DNA from: Desulfosporosinus youngiae DSM 17734
GTDB lineage: Bacteria > Bacillota > Desulfitobacteriia > Desulfitobacteriales > Desulfitobacteriaceae
Assembly (NCBI RefSeq): GCF_000244895.1
Contig: NZ_CM001441.1
Coordinates: forward strand, 1,756,226 to 1,820,225
Reading direction: 5' to 3'
DNA length: 64,000 nt
The notes beneath the pieces were generated by a model that saw only the letters and a list, made by a program, of their open reading frames with translations, made no database searches and was not told the DNA's origin. Below, one piece after another: positions 52,318 to 60,641 of the stretch. The translations under genes and the position numbers were made by a program. Position 1 is the first letter of the stretch; each line of letters begins with the position of its first letter.

Positions 52318-53103
52318 ATGAATTTTAATAATTTGTTATGGGAACAGGATGGCAAAGTAGCCATCGTCTCGTTTAATCGTCCCCAGGCAATGAACGCTCT
52401 TAATCTGGAAACTCTCGAAGAGCTGGAAAGGGTTATCTGGAAAGTGGCCAATGATAACAGTATCGGTGTCCTCATTTTAACGGGAAGTGGCGGGAAGGCT
52501 TTTGTTGGAGGAGCTGATATCGCTGAACTCCGGGCCCTGGAGAGTTCTATTGAGGGGGTTGCCCTTTGCAGACGGGCCCAGGGTATAGCCGCCGGTTTGG
52601 AGGAGATGGGTAAACCGGTTATTGCCGCAATTAATGGTTTTGCCCTGGGCGGAGGACTCGAATTGGCCCTGGCCTGCGATATTCGCCTTGCTGCTGATAC
52701 AGCCCGGGTTGGGCTTCCGGAGATTAGCCTGGGAATAATTCCGGGAAACGGAGGTACTCAGCGTTTGGCAAGGCTGGTGGGCAAGGGATTGGCCAAATAC
52801 CTTATCTTTACAGGCAGTCATCTTACTGCCCAGGAAGCGTTGGAACTGGGAATTGTGGAAAAAGTCTATCCTGCCGGAGAGTTGCTTGGGAAAGCTAAAG
52901 AGCTGGCAGCTAAGTTAGCAAAGTGCGCACCGGTTGCTTTGGCAATGGCCAAGCGGGCAATCAATATCGGTCTGGATACTGACTTGGCTACAGCCTGCGC
53001 CATGGAGGCTTACCTTTTTGGAATCGCCGCCGGTACTGAGGATGCCAAGGAAGGAACGGGAGCATTTTTAGATAAACGTCAGCCCCAATTTATCGGACGT
53101 TAA
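52318..53103 (+). CDS. Enoyl-CoA hydratase/isomerase
   Basis: A 261-residue crotonase with GGADIAEL (oxyanion loop), GGGLELALACD (first Glu) and LPEISLGIIPGNGGTQRL (second Glu), so both catalytic residues are present. ATG 52318 follows GAGGAGG. Similar to the enzyme at 43380 but not the nearest copy in sequence detail, so the two operons probably serve different acyl chains or conditions. Confidence 0.93.
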   Translation: MNFNNLLWEQDGKVAIVSFNRPQAMNALNLETLEELERVIWKVANDNSIGVLILTGSGGKAFVGGADIAELRALESSIEGVALCRRAQGIAAGLEEMGKPVIAAINGFALGGGLELALACDIRLAADTARVGLPEISLGIIPGNGGTQRLARLVGKGLAKYLIFTGSHLTAQEALELGIVEKVYPAGELLGKAKELAAKLAKCAPVALAMAKRAINIGLDTDLATACAMEAYLFGIAAGTEDAKEGTGAFLDKRQPQFIGR

Positions 53104-53160
53104 GGGGTGAACCTGATAGTTACGGCTAGGGGTTCAACAATTTAAAAAGGAAGTGGGAAA

Positions 53161-54756
53161 ATGGCTAAAGTCATTGATCTTAAGGAAGTGGGAAATTTCG
53201 TAAAAGATGGTGACACCATTTATATAACAGGATTTGCAAGTGGGTATGCAGAAGACGTGATGATTGCCATTGAACAAAGTTTTCTCGAGACCGGTCACCC
53301 GCGTGAGATAACTTGTTACCATCCGGCAATAGGAAACTTTAATGATCGAGGTCTTCATCAGTTCGCCCATGAAGGGATGCTTAAGAGGGTGGTTGCGGCA
53401 CATTATAAGTGTACCGGGCCTAAGGTGTGCAAGTTCGTGAACGAAAATAAGTTTGAGGCTTATAACTTGCCTATGGGGATAATCTATACTATGTCCCGCA
53501 ACATTGCCGCTCGCCGGCCGGGAATATTGACAAAGGTAGGCTTGGGAACCTTCGTGGACCCTCGGGTCGAAGGAGGGAAGATTAACCAAAAGGCCAGGGA
53601 AAATGAAGATCTTGTCGAGGTTGTCCAATTTGACAACGAGGAGTGGCTCTATTACAAGCTGCCTAAAATTGATGTCACTCTCATCCGGGGTTCTGTGGCT
53701 GATGAAAACGGCAATATCTCATTTTATCGGGAAGCTATTCATGTAGATTGGTTTTCGGCGGCTCAAGCTGCCAAAGCCAGCGGCGGTATAGTCATTGCTC
53801 AGGTTGAAACGATTGTAAAAGCCGGAACCCTGCATCCTAAAGACGTGAAAGTTCCGGGGCTGGTCGTTGACTACCTGGTACTTGGCAAGCGGGAGCACCA
53901 CTATCAAACCGTATTAGACTATTTTAGCCCCGTCTACAATGGAGATATAAAGGTTCCTATTAATTCAGAGATACTGCTGGAAATGGATGAACGAAAAATT
54001 ATTGGCAGGAGAGCTGCTTTAGAATTAACCCTTGGTGCAGTTGTTAATCTGGGGATTGGAATGCCCGAGGCCGTATCGGCCGTGGCGGCAGAGGAAAATG
54101 TTACTCGGCTTTTGCATTTGACAACCGAGTCAGGCGCGATTGGCGGCGCACCGGCGCCGGGCTTGGAGTTCGGCCATGCGATTAACGCCGATGCTGTCAT
54201 TGGGTCCCCGAATCAGTTTGATTTCTATGATGGGGGCGGACTGGATGTAGCATTTCTGGGAGCAGCGGAGATTGACCGCTATGGCAATGTCAATGTCAGC
54301 AAACTAAAATCGGCACCGATTGGCTGTGGAGGTTTTATCAATATTACTCAAAATGCCAAAAAGCTGGTGTTTTGCGGGACCTTCACTACCGGCGGCTTGG
54401 CCGTCAAAATCGCTGATGGTAAATTAACCATTGTGCAAGAGGGAAAAAATAAAAAGTTTATTGCGGATGTACAACAAATAACCTTCAGCGGCAAATATGC
54501 TGCCAGTATTGGCCAGCGCGTTCTGTATGTAACCGAAAGAGCCGTTTTTTTGTTTACGGCGGAGGGCTTGGAATTGATTGAAATTGCTCCAGGAGTTGAT
54601 CTTGAAAAGGACATTCTGGGACTCATGGATTTCAAGCCGATTATAAAAAATGTAAGAATGATGCCCCGGGAGATTTTCCAAGAAGTATGGGGTGTATTGG
54701 CCGAAACGATCTCGCCGGCACAAGGAAACTCCTTAGAATTAGCAAGCCTTTCATGA
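53161..54756 (+). CDS. Fused acyl-CoA:carboxylate CoA-transferase (family I)
   Basis: A 531-residue single-chain family I CoA-transferase, alpha-type half first (ITGFASGYAEDV near the start) and beta-type half after residue ~270 (NLGIGMPEAVSAVA). The catalytic Glu323 lies in TTESGAIGG. Enzymes of this type move CoA from acetyl-CoA or another acyl-CoA to a free acid. ATG 53161 follows AAGGAAGTGGG. Last gene of its operon, and probably activates the substrate of the operon's dehydrogenase, as the CaiB-type enzyme may do for the other operon. Confidence 0.9.
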   Translation: MAKVIDLKEVGNFVKDGDTIYITGFASGYAEDVMIAIEQSFLETGHPREITCYHPAIGNFNDRGLHQFAHEGMLKRVVAAHYKCTGPKVCKFVNENKFEAYNLPMGIIYTMSRNIAARRPGILTKVGLGTFVDPRVEGGKINQKARENEDLVEVVQFDNEEWLYYKLPKIDVTLIRGSVADENGNISFYREAIHVDWFSAAQAAKASGGIVIAQVETIVKAGTLHPKDVKVPGLVVDYLVLGKREHHYQTVLDYFSPVYNGDIKVPINSEILLEMDERKIIGRRAALELTLGAVVNLGIGMPEAVSAVAAEENVTRLLHLTTESGAIGGAPAPGLEFGHAINADAVIGSPNQFDFYDGGGLDVAFLGAAEIDRYGNVNVSKLKSAPIGCGGFINITQNAKKLVFCGTFTTGGLAVKIADGKLTIVQEGKNKKFIADVQQITFSGKYAASIGQRVLYVTERAVFLFTAEGLELIEIAPGVDLEKDILGLMDFKPIIKNVRMMPREIFQEVWGVLAETISPAQGNSLELASLS

Positions 54757-54783
54757 TTGAAAATCCTAATTTTCAACTCCAAA

Positions 54784-54919
54784 ATGGGTACAGGTAGCAA
54801 GAAGCGTCCTTCTCTCACGCTAAACGTGGGATAAGGACGCTTTTCTTTAACGATTATTTTGACGAAAGTGGGGCTGTGATAAAACGATCAACAAGTTTTC
54901 GCACAGCCCCGTTATAATT
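54784..54919 (+). repeat. Dispersed repeat with two hairpins, copy 3
   Basis: First hairpin GCGTCCTT/AAGGACGC around CTCACGCTAAACGTGGGA. Second hairpin GGGGCTGTG/CACAGCCCC (54870-54878, 54902-54910) followed by GTTATAATTTTT, so it works as an intrinsic terminator for the CoA-transferase operon. Closely similar to 34085-34197. Confidence 0.7.
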
Positions 54920-55040
54920 TTTGGTCAAGCTTTTTGAGATGCTCCACCTGGTAACTGGGGATAATACCCAAGATCCTTCGGCAATGAAAATCATCATGCT
55001 TCAGCTCTGTTACGATTAGCAAAGGCTTGAAGGCAGGCAC
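54912..55040 (-). CDS. Possible 42-aa protein or gene remnant
   Basis: Minus-strand frame from GTG 55040 reading PAFKPLLIVTELKHDDFH and ending VEHLKKLDQKL. The frame is open upstream to 55106 (SKPNYFIIGDKV...) but has no ATG, GTG or TTG there. The residue mix looks protein-like, so it may be a small gene with a poor start or a truncated 3' end. Not recognised. Confidence 0.3.
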   Translation of the reverse strand: MPAFKPLLIVTELKHDDFHCRRILGIIPSYQVEHLKKLDQKL

Positions 55041-55132
55041 CTTATCACCTATAATAAAATAGTTGGGTTTGGATTGATAGTTAGACGGTGTTATTATGTA
55101 ATGAATTTAAATTAACCTAATTGGGAGGATTT

Positions 55133-55546
55133 ATGGATAACGTTGCTGGGAGAGGGATTACTAAAGATACTTTAATGGAGGCTTTAGGAATCCAGGTTGT
55201 GGAACTGAACGAACAGCGGGTTGTGGCAACGATGCCTGTCATGGAAGCAACAAGGCAGCCGTTTGGAATGCTGCATGGGGGAGCCTCGGTAGCTTTGGCG
55301 GAAACGGTTGCCAGCGTGGGAACCTTCAATTTGATCGACCAGGCTAATCAACGAGCGGTAGGGTTAGAGATTAACGCGAATCATATACGTGGCAAGCGAG
55401 ATGGAATCGTTACCGCAGTGGGTATCCCCCTACATAAAGGCCGGACGACAATGGTTTGGGATATTAAAATCATGGATGAAAACGAGAAGTTAATCTGTGT
55501 CTCCAGATGTACCATGGCCATAGTTAATATAAATAGAGAACGTTAA
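55133..55546 (+). CDS. PaaI/YdiI-type hotdog thioesterase
   Basis: A 137-residue hotdog-fold acyl-CoA thioesterase. GMLHGGASVALAET (near residue 45) holds the family's His-Gly-Gly and acidic catalytic positions, with the conserved ANHIRGKRDG later. Members hydrolyse aryl- or acyl-CoA to release CoA. ATG 55133 follows GGGAGG; TTG 55121 precedes the site. It stands alone downstream of the CoA-transferase operon and may relieve CoA trapping during acid catabolism. Confidence 0.88.
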   Translation: MDNVAGRGITKDTLMEALGIQVVELNEQRVVATMPVMEATRQPFGMLHGGASVALAETVASVGTFNLIDQANQRAVGLEINANHIRGKRDGIVTAVGIPLHKGRTTMVWDIKIMDENEKLICVSRCTMAIVNINRER

Positions 55547-55728
55547 GTTTTTGCCATAAAGCAGCGCCGCTTGCCTCCACACAGGTCAGGGGCGTTTAAT
55601 GTTTATTCGCTTCTAGAAAAGGGATTCAATAGCTTACTGTAGAATATTTAAAGAAGCCGAAGTATCACAAGGGATTAATATTGCCATAATTTAAGTAGAT
55701 AGTGATTTAAGGAGTAGACGGGTTAAGG

Positions 55729-56070
55729 ATGAATATTCAAATATTCGGGATTAAGAAATGCTTTGATACTAAGAAAGCTGAACGATATTTTAAAGAGAGA
55801 AAGATAAACTACCAATTGATTGATCTGACCCTAAAAGGCTTGAGCAAAGGTGAATTACAAAGCGTTAAAGGGGCTGTCGGATTAAAAAACCTGATTAATC
55901 CTAACTCTAAGGATTATAAGCGGCTGAATATGGACCGCATAATTTCCGAAAGCGGCAGGGAAGAGCTCTTGTTAAATAATCCCGGTCTTTACAATACCCC
56001 TGTGGTGCGGAATGGGAAACGAGCGACTGTGGGCTATGAACCGGCCATATGGGAGTCCTGGCAAGACTAA
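55729..56070 (+). CDS. ArsC/Spx-family protein
   Basis: A 113-residue thioredoxin-fold protein of the ArsC/YffB/Spx group: FGIKKCFDTKKAERYF at the N-terminus and LYNTPVVRNGKRATVGY near the C-terminus. Only one Cys is in the active loop (KKC), as in YffB/ArsC-like proteins, and the CXXC of Spx is absent. Likely a glutathione- or thiol-dependent reductase or a regulator; arsenate specificity cannot be claimed. ATG 55729 starts the frame. It lies 12 bp before the yceG frame, so it is probably in that operon. Confidence 0.8.
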   Translation: MNIQIFGIKKCFDTKKAERYFKERKINYQLIDLTLKGLSKGELQSVKGAVGLKNLINPNSKDYKRLNMDRIISESGREELLLNNPGLYNTPVVRNGKRATVGYEPAIWESWQD

Positions 56071-56081
56071 AGGAGTGAGAA

Positions 56082-58697
56082 GTTACGGAGACAAGTAAGG
56101 ACAATAGAACTATCTTAAAACAGTCCAATGATATTTTTAAAGACATACTGTCTCCTTTAGCAGAAAGGGGGACTAGTCCCTATACGTATTTTTATCGGAT
56201 CATAGGATACGAGGATCAAAGGGAATATCTGGCGAATATTAAAGAATTAGATGAGAAATTAAAATTAACAGGAAACTATATAGTTTTTGACAAAACTATC
56301 CCGGTCAGCACAGACTCGGTAACCATAGAGCGGGTCAGGAAATTGTTTGAGCCAGCGCCCCTTAAGGATTATAGAAATGGAGCGCTGATTAATGTCTTGG
56401 AATCGAAGGGCTTCTTTTCGGTCAGTTCAGATATTCGGGTCAATCAAAGAATCAAACAAGCATTTGGCATTGTACTTAATCACTATTTAAAGAATGAAAA
56501 ATCCCCAAACTTAAGTATTCTAATGAACTTTTGTACTAAGATTCTGCTTTGGTTTGGAGATTATGGCAAGCATAATCGTAATAAATCGCCCTATAATCCT
56601 AAGGTGATTTATTGGGGAAGCCCTCAAAAACATGAAATTTATTTTCTGATCCTGATGTCTCTCATAGGGTATGATGTGCTTGTTCTGAACACATCTTTTA
56701 AAGATAAGTTCGAGAAAGTAGATAAAGATAATCAGTTTTCGATGGTCATTAAACATTCCAAAGAACTGCTGATCGATGATTTTCCCGGCCGCAAGATTCA
56801 AGAGCAAGAAAATACAAAGACTGATACTAATACTAATACGGCTGCTAAGACCAGGACTGGGACTAGGGCGAACCCGAGTGGACTTGTCCGGCCAGCGTTA
56901 AACAGCGAAACGCCGGTGACGAAAGCTTCTGCTGACGATAGTATACGGCGGGTAGCATCGCCGAAGGAGGAGTCTGTCCCGACCAATCGCGCTTTAAACC
57001 GTCAAAAGGATTTAACGGCCCGCTTGCTGAACGATCCTGTCCTTGTGGTAAAACTGAAGAGAACTGAGAAGATATTTGAGGAAATCCTTGTTCCATTGAA
57101 CAGCAGAACGGGTTATGTGGGTGAGCCTTATCCTATTCTTCCAGCCTATTTCGTACGCTATATCGGAGTACCCAGCTCAACGGATGATTGGGAAGCGGAG
57201 TATTATAATAGTCTTTATAATTTGGACAAAACGTTGCGAATGTCAGGTTTGTATCTGAAATTTTCAGAAGGCATTCCCGCACCCAGTGCGGAGGAAAGTG
57301 CCTTAATTCCTCATAATCTAATCAGTTATGCGTTTCAGGACCGGTTTGAGATTATTGAACAAACTCTGAGGGCCAAGCTGCTTCCTCAAACCTATGATGA
57401 GCTTTTAGACAATACAATCAGAAAAACCTTTGTTGACATAGTCCATCTTTTCGCAGAGAAAAGCAGTAATGCTAATACATCCATCCTCTTAAATTTCTCC
57501 TTAAAACTAATCAGCTGGTTAAACCGATACGTGCCCCAACTATTTCCAAGGCTGAATCGCAACCGGAAATCCGGGAATCCAGGTCAGAATTATGAGCATA
57601 ATCCTAAAGTTTTATTCTATGGACCCATTAAAGCTCATGAGATCTTTCTTCTTACTGCCTTTCACAAGCTGGGATGTGATGTTCTTTATGTTCATTCTGA
57701 GGAAGAAGGAGACAAGCCGTTTCAAAGCTTTGATGAGGAAAATGCCTTAACTCATCTGATTAGAAACAGGCATAATCTATCCCTAGCCCCCTTTCCGCAG
57801 GGAGAGAGATTGATTCGCAAAAGTACTATTGCTTATAATGCATCTAAAGAAATCGAGGAAGTGATCTACAGCGAAGAGGTCGGACTTTTTAAACCGTGGC
57901 AGTTTGAGAGCTATGGCACTCAGCCTATAACCTTGAAAACAACCTATGACGAACTTAAAATACTTTGGAAAGAACCTGTAAAACTCCGGCCGGAGTTCAA
58001 AATTCAGAATAAGAAAGTCTATGTCCCCAACTTATTTGCCAAAATCAATGGAGTCAGCGAGGACCTGAATGACTATTGGCAGGACCTCAAAGAACTTTCC
58101 TCTGCTTCTAATACAAAGCTCATTGAAGCTGTGCCCTTCACAAAAATAACCTATTCCAAACAAGACCTCTATCAGACCAGTTATTTATTGAACAAAAAAG
58201 GGCTTTTAGAAGAATTCGAAGCTGCCAAAAGCCGTCATTACAAGTTTGGGCATCTTAAAGCGCCCTTACAGCATTTTCTAATCGCAAAGATTAATGAACT
58301 GTTATTATCTGAAATGTTCTTAGGAACCGTCGATAAAAAATTTAAACTAAAGATCATAATGACGATCCTGACGATGGATGATGAACTTCTCAGGCTCATT
58401 GAAGTATTTGATTATCCCCAAGAAGTTCCCAAAGTTATTGTTTATGATAATAAAAAAGAAACCTTCACTGAAAGTGATAGTATTATGCTTGCCTATCTTA
58501 ACTTAATTGGGCTTGATATCGTTGTCTTTACGCCTACTAACTATAAAACTATTGAACATTATATTAAGCCGAGTCTTTTTGATTGTCATCAGTTACCGTT
58601 CGTAAAATATGATTTACAGCTTCCTGCTTTAGATAGTATTCAGACGAATCCGACGCCAAAACTTGGGCTTTTGTCTCGTTTGTTCAAACTTCGTTAA
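56082..58697 (+). CDS. yceG: YceG-like toxic-anion resistance protein, three internal repeats, odd start codon
   Basis: An 871-residue reading of a YceG-like protein, found with TelA in tellurite/toxic-anion resistance loci. Three tandem repeats share a strand before a helix: NPKVIYWGSPQKHE, NPKVLFYGPIKAHE and VPKVIVYDNKKE. The first canonical start is TTG 56343, but the frame is open for 87 codons before it. Those codons (YTYFYRIIGYEDQ...) match the start of repeats 2 and 3 (ILPAYFVRYIG, VPNLFAKINGV), so they should be translated. AAAGGAG at 56069-56075 is perfectly spaced for GTT at 56082. Possibly a GTG changed by mutation or sequencing, or a rare start. A low-complexity Thr/Asn linker lies near residue 165 of the 56343 reading. 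Confidence 0.75.
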   Translation, partial: VTETSKDNRTILKQSNDIFKDILSPLAERGTSPYTYFYRIIGYEDQREYLANIKELDEKLKLTGNYIVFDKTIPVSTDSVTIERVRKLFEPAPLKDYRNGALINVLESKGFFSVSSDIRVNQRIKQAFGIVLNHYLKNEKSPNLSILMNFCTKILLWFGDYGKHNRNKSPYNPKVIYWGSPQKHEIYFLILMSLIGYDVLVLNTSFKDKFEKVDKDNQFSMVIKHSKELLIDDFPGRKIQEQENTKTDTNTNTAAKTRTGTRANPSGLVRPALNSETPVTKASADDSIRRVASPKEESVPTNRALNRQKDLTARLLNDPVLVVKLKRTEKIFEEILVPLNSRTGYVGEPYPILPAYFVRYIGVPSSTDDWEAEYYNSLYNLDKTLRMSGLYLKFSEGIPAPSAEESALIPHNLISYAFQDRFEIIEQTLRAKLLPQTYDELLDNTIRKTFVDIVHLFAEKSSNANTSILLNFSLKLISWLNRYVPQLFPRLNRNRKSGNPGQNYEHNPKVLFYGPIKAHEIFLLTAFHKLGCDVLYVHSEEEGDKPFQSFDEENALTHLIRNRHNLSLAPFPQGERLIRKSTIAYNASKEIEEVIYSEEVGLFKPWQFESYGTQPITLKTTYDELKILWKEPVKLRPEFKIQNKKVYVPNLFAKINGVSEDLNDYWQDLKELSSASNTKLIEAVPFTKITYSKQDLYQTSYLLNKKGLLEEFEAAKSRHYKFGHLKAPLQHFLIAKINELLLSEMFLGTVDKKFKLKIIMTILTMDDELLRLIEVFDYPQEVPKVIVYDNKKETFTESDSIMLAYLNLIGLDIVVFTPTNYKTIEHYIKPSLFDCHQLPFVKYDLQLPALDSIQTNPTPKLGLLSRLFKLR

Positions 58698-58756
58698 TCA
58701 TGGGAGAGTGGTTTAAGCGGGTAAGGGTAAAATTTTAGTAATAAGGGGGAAAAAAC

Positions 58757-59881
58757 TTGGAGATTCAAGGATTTACAACAAAGTTAACTGAAGATAAGAG
58801 CCTGGTGCCGGTACAAGTTCCTGACTTTGATCTTGAGAAGCAGAAAAACGAAGTCATGACGAAGGTCATGGACGGCCCTGAAGTACGCAGTATTGTACGG
58901 CAGATCAACATCGAAGATGTAAATTCGATCATGACATTTGGTAAAAATACGGCTGAAGAAGTGTCCAGGTTCTCAGATGCTATTCTTCATTCTATGCAGG
59001 CGACCAAGGTTGAGGATTCAGGGGAACTATTGATTCAGCTTAATAAAATTATGGATAAGTTTGATATCAAAGACTTTAAAGACAAACCACCGGGATTCCT
59101 GGAAAAAATCTTTTCCAAGGCTAAGAATTCCGTTGACGCACTTTTCAAGAAATATAATTCCATGGGTGATGAAGTCGATAAGGTATTTGTTACACTCAAA
59201 AAGTATGAAGCTGAAATCGGCACCGCTAATAGACACCTTGAGGACATGTTTAATAAAAACGTTGAATACTACGAGCAGTTGGGGCAATATATTTATGCCG
59301 GTCAGGTTGTCCTGGCCGAACTGAAAAATAATATCATCCCTACAGCTCAAGCCCAAGCCAATCAGTCGGGAAATCAACTCGATCAAATGAAGGTCAATAA
59401 CCTCTTGCAGGTGCAAGAAATCATGGAACAACGAATCTATGATTTGCAGCTCGCTGAAAATGTCGCTGTCCAAAGCATGCCAACGATTAAAGCCATTGAA
59501 TACGGTAATTATAACTTAGTTCGTAAAATCAACTCCGCTTTTGTCATTACTATGCCGATTTTTAAACAATGTTTGGTCCAGGCCATCATGTTAAAGCGCC
59601 AGTCAGTTCAGGCTAAGGCGATGAGCGCTTTAGATGAGAAGACAAACGAGCTTTTACTTAGAAATGCTGAAAACACAGCGCTTCAATCAAAAATGGTTGC
59701 CAGCCTTGCTACAGGAAGTTCCGTAAATATTGAAACCTTGGAAAAATCCTGGCAGACGATTGTTAAAGGGATTGAAGAAACAAAAGCAATCCAGGAGGAA
59801 ATGAGACAAAAACGCCTGGATGGGACTAAGCGTTTAGAGGTTCTCAAACAAGATTTTGTAAACCGCGGGATCGTCAGGTAA
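58757..59881 (+). CDS. TelA/YaaN-family toxic anion resistance protein
   Basis: A 374-residue, largely helical cytoplasmic protein of the TelA (YceH) family: long coiled-coil-like helices, LQVQEIMEQRIYDLQLAENV and AMSALDEKTNELLLRNAENT. Family members are linked to tellurite and other toxic-anion or antibiotic resistance. TTG 58757 is preceded by AAGGGGG, a little far. The yceG-telA pair is the arrangement known from Bacillus yceG-yceH. A terminator follows. Confidence 0.85.
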   Translation: MEIQGFTTKLTEDKSLVPVQVPDFDLEKQKNEVMTKVMDGPEVRSIVRQINIEDVNSIMTFGKNTAEEVSRFSDAILHSMQATKVEDSGELLIQLNKIMDKFDIKDFKDKPPGFLEKIFSKAKNSVDALFKKYNSMGDEVDKVFVTLKKYEAEIGTANRHLEDMFNKNVEYYEQLGQYIYAGQVVLAELKNNIIPTAQAQANQSGNQLDQMKVNNLLQVQEIMEQRIYDLQLAENVAVQSMPTIKAIEYGNYNLVRKINSAFVITMPIFKQCLVQAIMLKRQSVQAKAMSALDEKTNELLLRNAENTALQSKMVASLATGSSVNIETLEKSWQTIVKGIEETKAIQEEMRQKRLDGTKRLEVLKQDFVNRGIVR

Positions 59882-59892
59882 ACAATAAAACG

Positions 59893-59950
59893 AAAGCGTT
59901 CTCATTTCACTTTGACTCCGGTTTGACAGTGAAATGGGAACGCTTTTTAG
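59893..59950 (+). terminator. Intrinsic terminator after telA
   Basis: 19-bp stem (59893-59911 with 59928-59946; AAAGCGTTCTCATTTCACT in the left arm) with one G-T pair, then TTTTT. The gap to 60103 has no gene. Confidence 0.85.
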
Positions 59951-60103
59951 CGCCCATAATTTTCTGGGGTGAAAAGGAAATATTTTGAATCCAGGTCAGA
60001 CGATTTATAAAAAAACCTGGAATTGCGAAGGCCAATCTTGGCTAATGTGACTTAGGAATATCCATTGTTTTCCAAATAAGTATCGAAAAGCTTAGGTTTA
60101 TAA

Positions 60104-60147
60104 TTGACATTCATATAATTCCGGAGTAATATTCTTCGTGCACGAAG
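60104..60147 (+). promoter_or_regulatory. Promoter and palindromic operator of the MarR-ABC operon
   Basis: TTGACA (60104-60109), 17 bp, TAATAT (60127-60132) form a near-consensus sigma-A promoter. The palindrome CTTCGTGCACGAAG (60134-60147) covers the start-site region, the expected place for MarR repression. Confidence 0.8.
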
Positions 60148-60192
60148 TATTCGCATACAAAGGATATGGGTTGGAAATAAGGAGCTGAGAGA

Positions 60193-60624
60193 ATGGACAC
60201 TTTAAATGAAAGCACAAACGTCGCAAACCTTTTCCGGGAAGTAATGATACTTTTCAGAAACAGTATGGGTAAAGTGTTTGAGAATTCAGGCATAACCCCG
60301 CCGCAAGGTATGGTTCTGGGAATCCTGAGTAAGGAAACTAAACTGAAAATTACTGAACTCAGCAGTAAATTGAGTTTATCCAATAGTACCACATCCGGTA
60401 TTGTGGACAGGCTGGAAAAGCAAGGAATGGTAGAACGAGTCAGAAGTGAAACCGACAGAAGAGTTGTCTATGTTCGGATATCTCCGGAGTTTAAAGAAAT
60501 TCATCAAAGCTTTCATAATCAGTTTGAGAAAAATATTGAAAACGTCATGAGTAAAGGGACTTCAGAAGACTTGGCAAAGATATACGAAGGCTTGAGCACT
60601 CTTAAAAAACTGTTAAGTGATTAA
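60193..60624 (+). CDS. MarR-family transcriptional regulator
   Basis: A 143-residue winged-helix protein: recognition region LSSKLSLSNSTTSGIVDRL and wing RVRSETDRRVVYV, with N- and C-terminal dimerisation helices. Probably binds the palindrome at 60134 and represses its own operon until a drug-like ligand binds. ATG 60193 follows AAGGAG. The ABC exporter gene starts 17 bp after its stop. Confidence 0.92.
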   Translation: MDTLNESTNVANLFREVMILFRNSMGKVFENSGITPPQGMVLGILSKETKLKITELSSKLSLSNSTTSGIVDRLEKQGMVERVRSETDRRVVYVRISPEFKEIHQSFHNQFEKNIENVMSKGTSEDLAKIYEGLSTLKKLLSD

Positions 60625-60641
60625 TATTGGAGGTGATATCT

